A stretch of DNA of 64,000 bases, from contig DDGL01000016.1 of assembly GCA_002337605.1 (NCBI GenBank), positions 220,973-284,972 on the forward strand, given 5' to 3'. Shown here piece after piece: positions 43,310 through 52,128 of the stretch (the stretch's first letter is position 1; every line of letters begins with the position of its first letter). The translations under genes and the position numbers were made by a program. This DNA is from Flavobacteriaceae bacterium UBA1903. Its GTDB lineage: Bacteria; Bacteroidota; Bacteroidia; Flavobacteriales; Flavobacteriaceae. The notes below the pieces were generated by a model, which made no database searches, had not been told where the DNA came from, and was given only the letters and a program-made list of their open reading frames with translations.

Positions 43310-43822
43310 TTACCAGTTAGCGAGTGATTTGTTAAAAATATCCTGCGTAATACGCTCAAAAATTATGTTGATGGCTTCATCCAGTGCAGTACCTGTTAGT
43401 TGGGTTTGTCCGGCATAGTCAAAATAAAAAGAGAAGCGCTGCTCAAAGTCTTTTTCTTCTTTTTTGGTGTTGAAAAACCGAACGTTTATGCTTATTGTCA
43501 ACCGGTTTTGAGCGGCGGTACTGTTGGCTTGCGCTGTAATTGGAGCAATGTAATACTCTACAATTTCACCTTCGTAAACCAAATCACCGTTGTTATTCAC
43601 CAGATCCAGGCTTGTCTGATTGATAAGAATGTCCTGTAACTCTAATGTGAAGTCTCTTGCAATTCCGGGCTCTACAATAGGAGCATTGTTTTGAAAAAAG
43701 TTTACCTGAAATGTCTGGGTGGTGCTGTAATCAATATCGGCTCCCGTGAAAGAATAAAACTTGCAACCTTGAATCATTGGAATCAGGGCAATTAACAACG
43801 CTATTTTGAATGCATATTTCAT
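43310..43822 (-). CDS. lptE: LPS assembly lipoprotein LptE
   Basis: A 170-residue outer-membrane lipoprotein (lipobox IQGC, Cys20) that plugs the LptD barrel during LPS insertion. The FYSFTGADID start of the mature protein, the two-strand core (VNFFQNNAPIVEPGIARDFT) and the C-terminal helix (LTGTALDEAINIIFERITQDIFNKSL) match the Bacteroidota LptE form. It belongs to the miaB-activator-lptE-secG operon. Confidence 0.9.
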   Translation of the reverse strand: MKYAFKIALLIALIPMIQGCKFYSFTGADIDYSTTQTFQVNFFQNNAPIVEPGIARDFTLELQDILINQTSLDLVNNNGDLVYEGEIVEYYIAPITAQANSTAAQNRLTISINVRFFNTKKEEKDFEQRFSFYFDYAGQTQLTGTALDEAINIIFERITQDIFNKSLANW

Positions 43823-43837
43823 CTCAGGCGAATATAC

Positions 43838-45124
43838 TTATAAATTATATTGTTTTATCTTTCGGTATAAGGTGCGTTCACTAATACCTAGCTCATCTGC
43901 TGCATCTTTACGCTTTCCATTATATTTTTCCAGAGATTTTTTTATGAGTTCCAGCTCTTTGTCTTGTAGCGAGAGGCTTTCTTCTTCTTGAATTTCTTCA
44001 GCAAAATCGTATTTATCATCTCTTTTTTCTGAAGCTTTTTCAGCAATATTCAGAACTTCAACGTCTGCGGGCTCTTCGTATTCTTCATCTACAATAGCAG
44101 CCAACTCTTCCTGATGGTTGTGGTCTTTTGAATATATTTTATTGATAAGTCCACTGTTTTCCTCTTTTACTTTTGAAGCGTTGCCAGCACTGGAATCTGA
44201 ATTCATTAACTCTAAGGTCAATTTTTTAAGGTCGTTTACATCCCGTTGCATATCGAACAACACTTTGTATAAAATCTCACGCTCACTGCTAAAGTCGCTC
44301 TCGTTTTTCTTTGGATTGATAACGGCAGGTAAATTGCTTCCCATATCCGGGAGGTAGTGCCGTAGTTTCTCACGGTTAATGGTTCTTTCTTGCTCCAGTA
44401 CTGAAATTTGCTCTGCCACATTCCGCAATTGACGGATGTTTCCGCTCCAGCGATAATTCAATAGGGTTTGCACGGCTCCATCTTCCAGCCTAAGTGTTGG
44501 CATTTTATATTTCTGTGCAAAATCGGCTGCAAATTTCCGAAACAATAAATGGATGTCTTCCGAACGCTCTCGTAGTGGCGGAAGGTTTATGTCTACGGTA
44601 CTTAATCGATAATAAAGATCTTCACGGAACTTCCCTTTTTCAATGGCTTCTACCATTTTTACGTTGGTAGCTGCCACAATGCGTACATCTGTTTTTTGAA
44701 TTTTTGAGGAACCTACTTTTAAAAACTCACCATTTTCCAGCACCCGCAATAGACGCACCTGGGTAGGCAAGGGAAGCTCACCCACTTCATCCAGGAAAAT
44801 GGTGCCGCCATCGGCCACTTCAAAATAACCGCTTCGGGTGGTGGTGGCTCCTGTAAACGACCCTTTTTCGTGTCCAAAAAGCTCACTATCTATAGTTCCT
44901 TCAGGAATGGCGCCACAGTTTACGGCTATATATTTTCCATGTTTCCGATGTGACAGGGAATGAATTATTTTTGGGATACTTTCCTTTCCCACACCACTTT
45001 CCCCGGTTACCAGTACCGAAATATCTGTAGGGGCAACCTGTATGGCTTTTTCTACGGCACGATTAAGTTTTGGGTCATTTCCAATAATCCCGAATCGTTG
45101 TTTTGTTGCTTGTACGCTTTCCAT
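43838..45124 (-). CDS. Sigma-54-dependent transcriptional activator (Fis family)
   Basis: A 428-residue bacterial enhancer-binding protein that opens sigma-54 promoters with ATP. The AAA+ domain has Walker A GESGVGKES (41-49), GSFTGA (88-93; canonical GAFTGA, the sigma-54 contact loop, with Ala to Ser), and Walker B GTIFLDEVG (107-115). A long acidic linker (about 255-385) leads to a Fis-type helix-turn-helix (RKDAADELGISERTLYRKIKQYNL). No receiver, PAS or GAF sensor precedes the AAA+ domain, so it may be controlled by level, partner or linker. It lies between miaB and lptE. Confidence 0.92.
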   Translation of the reverse strand: MESVQATKQRFGIIGNDPKLNRAVEKAIQVAPTDISVLVTGESGVGKESIPKIIHSLSHRKHGKYIAVNCGAIPEGTIDSELFGHEKGSFTGATTTRSGYFEVADGGTIFLDEVGELPLPTQVRLLRVLENGEFLKVGSSKIQKTDVRIVAATNVKMVEAIEKGKFREDLYYRLSTVDINLPPLRERSEDIHLLFRKFAADFAQKYKMPTLRLEDGAVQTLLNYRWSGNIRQLRNVAEQISVLEQERTINREKLRHYLPDMGSNLPAVINPKKNESDFSSEREILYKVLFDMQRDVNDLKKLTLELMNSDSSAGNASKVKEENSGLINKIYSKDHNHQEELAAIVDEEYEEPADVEVLNIAEKASEKRDDKYDFAEEIQEEESLSLQDKELELIKKSLEKYNGKRKDAADELGISERTLYRKIKQYNL

Positions 45125-45168
45125 AATATCTTAAAATTCACACGCTCCGCTCCACTTAGGGCGTGGTA

Positions 45169-46635
45169 TTATTTGCTTAAATTCTTGTCTTGGTCACTTA
45201 GTGTAGCCGAAGTGCCAATCAACGTAGCACTTGTACAGTCATTAATTTTCACCATCACAAAATCACCTGGTTTATGATGTTCCTTTGGGAATACCACACC
45301 AATGCCTTGCTCATTTCGACCGCTCCATTGGTTTGGGTCTTTTTTGGACTCTTTTTCTATGAGCACTTCGGTTGTTTTGCCTAAAAATTGTTGCGTTCTG
45401 TATGCCGCGTGTGCTCTTTGGGCATCCACGATCTCAGTTAATCGCCTTTTTTTAATGGCTTCAGGAACATCATCTTCAAACTTTCTGGCGGCCATCGTGC
45501 CGGGTCTTTCAGAATACTTGTACATATACCCAAAGGCAAACTTTATATCTTCCATTAACTGCAAGGTGTCTTGATGGTCTTGTTCGGTTTCACTTGGGAA
45601 GCCCACAATAATGTCTTGTGAGATGCTACAATTGGGTAAAATTTCCCACATTCTTTTTACCAGAGCTCTATATTCGTCTGCGGTGTGCTGGCGATTCATT
45701 TCTTTCAACATCCGGTCGCTACCGCTCTGGAAAGGTAAATGCACATGGTTGCAAATGTTTTTATATTTCGCCATTACGTGAAAAACATCTTCGGTCATGT
45801 CCTGCGGATTGCTGGTAGAAAACCGAACCCGCATTCCTGGCTGTGCTTCAGCAACCATGGCTAGTAATTGTGAAAAAGAGATTGCCGTAGCTTTCTCCAT
45901 TTCCGAAGCATTTTTAAAATCTTTTTTAAGTCCGCCACCGTACCACAAGTAGCTATCTACGTTTTGTCCCAATAAGGTAATTTCTTTATATCCTTTTGCC
46001 GCAAGTTCATTGATTTCTTCTAAAATACTCTGCGGATTCCTACTACGTTCACGTCCACGGGTAAAAGGTACTACGCAAAATGTACACATATTGTCGCAGC
46101 CACGGGTTATGCTTACCAAGGCGTTAATTCCGTTGGTGTTCAGGCGTACCGGAGCAATATCTCCGTAGGTCTCTTCTTTAGAGAGGATTACGTTTACGGC
46201 GTCGTTTCCGGCTTCTACTTCGGCAAGGAGATTGGGGAGGTCTTTGTAGGCATCTGGACCTACGACCATATCTACTATTTTTTCTTCATCTAGAAACTTT
46301 TCTTTTAAACGCTCGGCCATACAGCCCAGAACACCCACTTTCATTTTTGGGTTGTGATCACGCTTTACGGCATTGTATTTTTCAAGACGCTTGCGTACCG
46401 TTTGTTCTGCCTTGTCTCTAATGGAGCAGGTGTTTACCAATACTAAATCTGCGTCTTCTAATTTTTGAGTAGTGTTAAAACCTTGTTCGTTGAGAATAGA
46501 CGCTACAATTTCGCTGTCGCTAAAATTCATAGCACAGCCATAACTTTCAATAAAAAGCTTTTTGGTATTCTCTTTTTTACTTTCCAGAACTAGGGAGTCT
46601 CCTTGTTTGGTTTCGTCTATGGTTTTATCTTGCAT
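45169..46635 (-). CDS. miaB: tRNA-2-methylthio-N6-dimethylallyladenosine synthase
   Basis: A 488-residue radical-SAM methylthiotransferase modifying A37 of tRNAs that read UNN codons. The auxiliary cluster ligands are Cys34, Cys70 and Cys105. The radical-SAM cluster is Cys180, Cys184 and Cys187 in ITRGCDNMCTFC. A C-terminal TRAM domain ends the protein. The first 25 residues are a family-atypical hydrophilic extension. It heads the operon and has a well-formed promoter. Confidence 0.96.
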   Translation of the reverse strand: MQDKTIDETKQGDSLVLESKKENTKKLFIESYGCAMNFSDSEIVASILNEQGFNTTQKLEDADLVLVNTCSIRDKAEQTVRKRLEKYNAVKRDHNPKMKVGVLGCMAERLKEKFLDEEKIVDMVVGPDAYKDLPNLLAEVEAGNDAVNVILSKEETYGDIAPVRLNTNGINALVSITRGCDNMCTFCVVPFTRGRERSRNPQSILEEINELAAKGYKEITLLGQNVDSYLWYGGGLKKDFKNASEMEKATAISFSQLLAMVAEAQPGMRVRFSTSNPQDMTEDVFHVMAKYKNICNHVHLPFQSGSDRMLKEMNRQHTADEYRALVKRMWEILPNCSISQDIIVGFPSETEQDHQDTLQLMEDIKFAFGYMYKYSERPGTMAARKFEDDVPEAIKKRRLTEIVDAQRAHAAYRTQQFLGKTTEVLIEKESKKDPNQWSGRNEQGIGVVFPKEHHKPGDFVMVKINDCTSATLIGTSATLSDQDKNLSK

Positions 46636-46678
46636 ATAATTTTCTGAAATCGTTTTTTCTACTAGCTCAAGCAGTGTG

Positions 46679-46711
46679 CAAAGATATGGATAAATCTATA
46701 GTTATGTCAAA
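46679..46711 (-). promoter_or_regulatory. Promoter for the miaB operon
   Basis: The minus strand has TTTG (46708-46711), 21 bases, then TATCTTTG (46679-46686): both elements of the Bacteroidota consensus. The leader is about 40 bases. This is the best promoter match in the window. Confidence 0.65.
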
Positions 46712-46764
46712 ATGGCAGACTTCTTTTTTCTATCTTTAACGTTCTAAACAACATAATAGGACTC

Positions 46765-47529
46765 ATGGAACATCCAATCTTTGACCGAATTGAAAACGCC
46801 CGAAAACCAGATTTCGGGAATATTTTGACCAAAACATTCGACTCAATTAAGATCCTGTGGCAACCTGCGTTGTATCATGGGCTTATTAGTATGTTGTTTA
46901 TGATCCCTTTTTTGATATTGGTGTATGTTCCGTTGGCTCCTATGTACATTGGACTGTTTAAAAATTTAGGAGATCCTTATTACCAGCCAGAGATCAATTT
47001 TCCTGTTTCTTTCTGGGTTGGGTATACGTTGGGCGTCTTTGTTATTGCGCTCCTTGTTCAGTTGTTCAGTTTTTCTTTGGTGGCTCATTTTTATAAAGTA
47101 ATTAGACTAAAAGACCTGGGCTCTACCGAAGATCCAGGAGGATATTTTTCCTATGTAAAAGGAAACATTGGGAAAATCTTAGTTCTTAATCTGGCGGCAA
47201 TGGGAATAGCCATCGTAGCAGCATTGTTGTGCTACCTTCCTGTTTTCTATGTAATGGTCCCGCTACAGTTGTTTGCTGTACTCTTTGCATTCAATCAGGA
47301 TCTTTCGGTGTCACAGCTTATTAAAGCTGCATTTAAGCTGGGGCATAAATTCTGGCTTGTCATTTTCGGGATTATTTTACTTAGTAGTATGATTGCCCAA
47401 CTGGGCGTACTATTGTGTTTTGTAGGTGTTTTTATAACACAGCTTTTTGTCCACATTCCTATATATTACATTTATAAAGATACCATTGGTTTTTCTTCGG
47501 AAGAAAATGTAATTACTCAGGGAAATTAG
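46765..47529 (+). CDS. Polytopic membrane protein, conserved hypothetical
   Basis: A 254-residue protein with about six hydrophobic segments, a 25-residue polar N-terminus and no signal peptide. The pattern resembles DUF975/DUF4013-type bacterial membrane proteins, but I cannot name a family with confidence. It is divergent from miaB and its last 17 bases overlap the convergent pyrophosphatase gene. Confidence 0.8.
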   Translation: MEHPIFDRIENARKPDFGNILTKTFDSIKILWQPALYHGLISMLFMIPFLILVYVPLAPMYIGLFKNLGDPYYQPEINFPVSFWVGYTLGVFVIALLVQLFSFSLVAHFYKVIRLKDLGSTEDPGGYFSYVKGNIGKILVLNLAAMGIAIVAALLCYLPVFYVMVPLQLFAVLFAFNQDLSVSQLIKAAFKLGHKFWLVIFGIILLSSMIAQLGVLLCFVGVFITQLFVHIPIYYIYKDTIGFSSEENVITQGN

Positions 47530-48145
47530 TTTCTTGGTACCATGTGGAAACCCGTTTTATTTCAGCAATAGTTTCCTTTTTATTAACCCAGCCGTTTAAA
47601 ACTATAGGTTCGGTAGTGTCGTTATATTGAAACCAGAGTTCAATGATCTCAAGTGCCTTTGGGTACTTCTCTTGGAATTCTGTGATATCTTCTGCCTGGA
47701 TAACTTGAAGCTCCGGATCTTTCGGAATACAGATAATCTTGTCGTCCATTTCGCCATCGTCCAGCACCCGAAGCATTGCAATGGGATATGCTTCAATAAC
47801 TGAACCTGTTGGGATACTTTCACACAATAATAAAATATCGATAGGGTCGCCATCGCCGCCTTTTGCTTTGTCCGAAAAAGTAGCAGGAATAAAACCATAG
47901 TTGGCAGGGTAGGGCAAATAATCTTTAATGCGTTCCACTCCGTTGATCTTGTCTATCTTAAACCGCTTAGTTGTTTTGTTAAACTCAATTTTTTTATTGG
48001 TGCCAGCAGGAATTTCAATAATGCAATTTACTGTAGTTTCGCTGGTAAAGGCGGGAATTGTTTCTAATTGCAATGTAGGCTTACAGGAAATTAATCCAGA
48101 TAAGAAAAAAGAAAATGTGATACAGGTAAAAAAACAAAGTTTCAT
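47513..48145 (-). CDS. Inorganic pyrophosphatase, lipoprotein form
   Basis: A 210-residue family I pyrophosphatase (PPi to two Pi). The metal-binding signature GDGDPIDILLL gives Asp98, Asp100 and Asp103. EIPAGTNKKIEF (about 44-55) and YPANYGFIPATF (79-90) supply the substrate-binding residues. Unusually, the N-terminus is a clear lipoprotein signal (FFLSGLISC, Cys21), which places the enzyme outside the inner membrane. One family Arg/Lys position (RFKIDK) differs slightly. Convergent overlap with the previous gene. Confidence 0.9.
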   Translation of the reverse strand: MKLCFFTCITFSFFLSGLISCKPTLQLETIPAFTSETTVNCIIEIPAGTNKKIEFNKTTKRFKIDKINGVERIKDYLPYPANYGFIPATFSDKAKGGDGDPIDILLLCESIPTGSVIEAYPIAMLRVLDDGEMDDKIICIPKDPELQVIQAEDITEFQEKYPKALEIIELWFQYNDTTEPIVLNGWVNKKETIAEIKRVSTWYQETNFPE

Positions 48146-48244
48146 AATTTGATGTTTTGAACGTTTTAAAGGTGAAAAACCACAAACAATTTCGCATTAA
48201 TTCGTCATTTCAATGTTAACAGAACCCTAATTTTTACAGTTAAA

Positions 48245-48275
48245 ATTTCGGTATAAAAAAATTCATATACTTTTG
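48245..48275 (+). promoter_or_regulatory. Promoter for topA
   Basis: TTTC (48245-48248), 19 bases, then TACTTTTG (48268-48275), an exact -7 match. The leader is about 50 bases. Confidence 0.55.
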
Positions 48276-48328
48276 TAGTCCAAAAATTGTATTCCTTTCT
48301 TCTAGGGAGTGCTTAAGAAAAAGAACCT

Positions 48329-50854
48329 ATGGCAAAGAATTTAGTGATTGTGGAGTCCCCGGCAAAAGCCAAAACTATAGAGAAGTTTCTCGGAAAAGAT
48401 TTTAAAGTAGCTTCCAGTTTTGGTCATATTGCAGACTTGCCTTCAAAAGAGTTGGGGGTAGATGTGGATGGAGATTTTACACCTAAATACATCGTCTCTC
48501 CGGATAAGAAAAGTTTGGTAAAAGATTTAAAAGGCCTTGCCAAGAAAGCTGAAATGGTTTGGTTAGCGAGTGATGAGGACCGGGAAGGAGAAGCAATTGC
48601 GTGGCACCTGGCCGAAGAGCTGGACCTTAAAGATGAAAATACCCGACGAATTGTATTTCACGAAATTACCAAAACAGCCATTTTAAAGGCGATTGAAAAC
48701 CCAAGAAAAATAGATTACAACTTAGTAAATGCCCAACAAGCCAGACGTGTGCTGGACAGATTGGTAGGGTATGAGTTGTCTCCCGTGCTTTGGAGAAAAG
48801 TTAAAGGAGGCTTGTCGGCAGGACGTGTGCAATCTGTTGCCGTTCGTTTAATTGTGGAGCGGGAGCGCGAGATCGAAGGATTTACACCTGTAGGCTCTTA
48901 TAGAGTTGATGCGGAGTTTATCACAGCAGAGGGAAGCTCTTTTAAAGCAAAAATTCCAAAAAACTTCGAAACGGAAGCTGAAGCAAGAGCGTTCTTAGAA
49001 AAAAATGTTGGCGCAGAGTACAAGATCGCAGACCTTACTAAAAAGCCTGCAAAGAAATCGCCTGCCGCTCCGTTTACTACTTCCACCTTGCAGCAGGAAG
49101 CAGCACGAAAGTTATATTTTTCAGTAGGAAAAACAATGACCATTGCACAACGGTTGTACGAAGCCGGTCTTATTACCTATATGAGAACCGATAGCGTAAA
49201 CCTAAGCAACGATGCCAGAAATGCCGCTCAAAAAGAAATTGAAAGTTACTATGGAGACGCGTATAGTCAACCCCGTAACTACAAAGGAAAATCTAAAGGA
49301 GCACAAGAAGCACACGAGGCCATCCGTCCAACCGATATGAGTACTCATGGTATTGATGGCGACCGCGACCAGGCAAGATTGTACGATCTTATTTGGAAAA
49401 GAACCTTAGCAAGCCAGATGGCCGATGCAAAACTGGAACGTACCAATGTGAAAATTGACGTGCTGGGGGCAAAAAAAGTAAAAGAACAATTCACTGCAAA
49501 CGGTGAAATGATAAAATTTGATGGTTTCCTGAAAGTATACTTGGAAGGAACCGATTTTGAGGAAGAAGAGCAAGATGGAATGTTGCCTAACCTAACGAAA
49601 GGTGATGACCTAAGTAGTAATTACATAACTGCTACAGAACGTTTCACAAGAGCACCCTACCGTTTTACCGAAGCCTCTTTGGTAAAGCAACTGGAAGAGC
49701 TGGGAATTGGACGTCCCTCTACGTATGCACCTACCATTTCTACCATTATTAACCGTAATTATGTAGAGAAGGGGACCATTGAAGGCGTAGAGCGAAAATA
49801 CCTTCAACTTACGTTGGAAAAGGACACACTTAAAGATACCACCCTTACCGAAACTGTTGGAAGTGATAAAGGAAAATTGGTACCAACAGATATTGGGATG
49901 ATCGTAAATGACTTCCTGGTGGAGCACTTCGGAAATATCCTTGAATTCAACTTTACAGCACGAGTTGAAGAAAATTTTGATGACATTGCTGAGGGAAAAG
50001 AGGACTGGAAAAAAATGATGAAGGACTTCTACACTAAATTTCACCCGCATGTGGAAGATGTTCAGGAAAATGCCGATCGTGAAAGTGGCGAACGTATTCT
50101 GGGTGATGACCCTGAAAGTGGACGACCTGTTTTAGTGCGCTTAGGAAAGTATGGTCCCATGGCGCAAATTGGAGCGCCAGACGATGAGGAAAAGAAATTT
50201 GCCAGTCTGCGCCCGGACCAGCAATTGCATATGGTTACTTTTGAAGAAGTAATGGACTTATTTAAACTTCCTAAAACGTTAGGGGTTTATGAGGGTGAAG
50301 AGGTTGAGGTGAACAACGGGCGTTATGGACCGTATGTGCGTTTTGGAAAAACGTTTATATCCTTACCAAAAGGAATGGATCCACTGGATGTGGAGATGTC
50401 TTTTGCAAAAGAATTAATTGAAGAGAAGAAGAAAGCCGATGCTCCTATATACATGTACGAAGATCTGCCCGTGCAAAAAGGAAAAGGAAGATTTGGTCCT
50501 TTTATTAAGTGGAATAACATGTTTATTAACGTGAACAAGAAATACGATTTCGATAATCTGTCAGATGAAGATATTGTTCAGTTAATTGAAGACAAGAAGC
50601 AAAAAGAAATAGACAAGCTAATTAACGAATGGCCGGAAGAAGGTATTCGTCTGGAAAAAGCACGTTGGGGTCGTTTTAATTTGATCAAGGGAAAAACCAA
50701 AATTGAGTTGCCAAAAACAACCAAAGCAGATAAAATTACCTTGGAAGATGCCCAGGAGCTAATTGCAAAAAAAGCGCCTAAGAAAAAAACGGCCAAGAAA
50801 AAAGCGACCAAGAAAAAAACCACAACCAAAAAGAAAACTTCAGCTAAAAAGTAA
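48329..50854 (+). CDS. topA: DNA topoisomerase I
   Basis: An 841-residue type IA topoisomerase relaxing negative supercoils. The Toprim domain begins KNLVIVESPAKAKTIEKFLG, with acidic metal ligands in SDEDREGEAIAWHL. The catalytic tyrosine is Tyr284 in GLITYMRTDS. The C-terminus has several topoisomerase C-repeat segments with RYGPYVRFG and GRFGPFIKW, and instead of zinc fingers ends in a Lys-rich tail with repeated AKKK/TKKK. The stop is immediately followed by the ATG of the arginase-fold gene. Confidence 0.97.
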   Translation: MAKNLVIVESPAKAKTIEKFLGKDFKVASSFGHIADLPSKELGVDVDGDFTPKYIVSPDKKSLVKDLKGLAKKAEMVWLASDEDREGEAIAWHLAEELDLKDENTRRIVFHEITKTAILKAIENPRKIDYNLVNAQQARRVLDRLVGYELSPVLWRKVKGGLSAGRVQSVAVRLIVEREREIEGFTPVGSYRVDAEFITAEGSSFKAKIPKNFETEAEARAFLEKNVGAEYKIADLTKKPAKKSPAAPFTTSTLQQEAARKLYFSVGKTMTIAQRLYEAGLITYMRTDSVNLSNDARNAAQKEIESYYGDAYSQPRNYKGKSKGAQEAHEAIRPTDMSTHGIDGDRDQARLYDLIWKRTLASQMADAKLERTNVKIDVLGAKKVKEQFTANGEMIKFDGFLKVYLEGTDFEEEEQDGMLPNLTKGDDLSSNYITATERFTRAPYRFTEASLVKQLEELGIGRPSTYAPTISTIINRNYVEKGTIEGVERKYLQLTLEKDTLKDTTLTETVGSDKGKLVPTDIGMIVNDFLVEHFGNILEFNFTARVEENFDDIAEGKEDWKKMMKDFYTKFHPHVEDVQENADRESGERILGDDPESGRPVLVRLGKYGPMAQIGAPDDEEKKFASLRPDQQLHMVTFEEVMDLFKLPKTLGVYEGEEVEVNNGRYGPYVRFGKTFISLPKGMDPLDVEMSFAKELIEEKKKADAPIYMYEDLPVQKGKGRFGPFIKWNNMFINVNKKYDFDNLSDEDIVQLIEDKKQKEIDKLINEWPEEGIRLEKARWGRFNLIKGKTKIELPKTTKADKITLEDAQELIAKKAPKKKTAKKKATKKKTTTKKKTSAKK

Positions 50855-52018
50855 ATGATTGAATTTCTTTCCCCCGTTTCAAAAAAAGTACTGGCACATA
50901 AAGAAGTGTTGCCCGAAGGTACCTTAGGAAAACAAGTTGAGGCACACCGGAAAAAAGGAGACCTGCCATCGTTAAAAGGGGTGGGGTTTGCTCTAGTGGG
51001 CGTGCTGGAAAACCGAAAGGATGTTGATTATATAGGAGAAGAAATTTCTCTGGATGCTTTCCGAAAAACATTTTACTCGCTTTACCCTGGAAACTGGAAT
51101 AAAAAAATTATCGATTTAGGCGATATAAATAATGGCGCTACTGTGGAGGATACCTATTTTGCTCTTAAAACAGTTGTTGAAGCACTACTCAAAAAAAAGG
51201 TCATCCCATTAATATTAGGGGGTAGCCAGGATGTGTTGTATGCACAGTATAGGGCGTACGATACCTGGGGTAAGATGGTGAATATGGTAAATGTAGATGC
51301 CAATTTCGATTTGGGTGATGCTGAAAAGCCTATTTCAAACAAATCGTATGTAGGTAAAATTATTGTAGACGAACCTTACAACCTTTTTAATTATAGCGTT
51401 GTGGGGTACCAGTCGTTTTTTAACCCGCCCGGAGAAATAGGGCTTATGAACAAGCTTTATTTTGATGCATACCGTTTGGGAGAGATCACTGCAAATGTGT
51501 CCATTGTAGAGCCGGTTTTACGGGATGCAGATATTGTAAGTATCGACAGTACGGCAATAAAAGGCTCAGAATTAAGTTATAAAAACAGTGCAAGTCCTAA
51601 TGGTTTCGATAGCAGAGAAATTTGTGCGATAGCCAGATATGCTGGAATAAGCAATAGAGTGAGTTCCTTTGGAATCTATGAGCTAAAAGATTTTAAAGGA
51701 ATAAAAAGTGGGGCTATGTTAATTGCGCAAGTACTTTGGTATTTTGTAGAAGGTGTTAATTTTAGGGTTTTAGACGAAGATTTTACCGACGAACGGTACT
51801 ATTCTACCTATAAAGTGCCAGTTGAAGATGAGGTTTTGGTTTTTAAAAAGAGCCATAAAACGGGTCGATGGTGGATAGAAATACCTTTTATTTCAGAAGT
51901 AGATACTAAACTGAAAAAGCATACGTTATTACCTTGCACGTACGATGAATACGTGGGTGCGACAAATCAGGAGATTCCTGAAAGGTGGATGAAAGCCCGC
52001 CGAAAAAATGAAATTTAA
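50855..52018 (+). CDS. Arginase-fold protein (annotated family: formimidoylglutamase), ligand-depleted
   Basis: A 387-residue ureohydrolase-superfamily protein starting directly after the topA stop. The fold is recognisable from PLILGGSQDVLYAQYRAYD, MVNVDANFDLGD and DADIVSIDSTAIKG. However, the six Mn ligands of arginases are only half kept: the GGxH His is Gln125, the DAHxD His is Asn150 and the second Asp of DxD is Thr233, while Asp148, Asp152 and Asp231 remain. True formimidoylglutamase or arginase activity is therefore doubtful. Its position between topA and gldK, rather than among hut genes, also argues against histidine breakdown. Confidence 0.85.
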   Translation: MIEFLSPVSKKVLAHKEVLPEGTLGKQVEAHRKKGDLPSLKGVGFALVGVLENRKDVDYIGEEISLDAFRKTFYSLYPGNWNKKIIDLGDINNGATVEDTYFALKTVVEALLKKKVIPLILGGSQDVLYAQYRAYDTWGKMVNMVNVDANFDLGDAEKPISNKSYVGKIIVDEPYNLFNYSVVGYQSFFNPPGEIGLMNKLYFDAYRLGEITANVSIVEPVLRDADIVSIDSTAIKGSELSYKNSASPNGFDSREICAIARYAGISNRVSSFGIYELKDFKGIKSGAMLIAQVLWYFVEGVNFRVLDEDFTDERYYSTYKVPVEDEVLVFKKSHKTGRWWIEIPFISEVDTKLKKHTLLPCTYDEYVGATNQEIPERWMKARRKNEI

Positions 52019-52062
52019 AATAAATCTAATTACTACGATTTAAGGGTTTTTTAAGAAAATTG

Positions 52063-52093
52063 TTGCTTTTCTTAAATTTTATAGATAGGTTTA
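52063..52093 (+). promoter_or_regulatory. Candidate promoter for the gldKLMN operon
   Basis: TTG (52063-52065), 20 bases, then TAGGTTTA (52086-52093), one base off TAnnTTTG. The gldK ATG is 36 bases downstream. Confidence 0.45.
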
Positions 52094-52128
52094 CGCCCTT
52101 GAATTAAACGAATTTAACCTAATTACCT

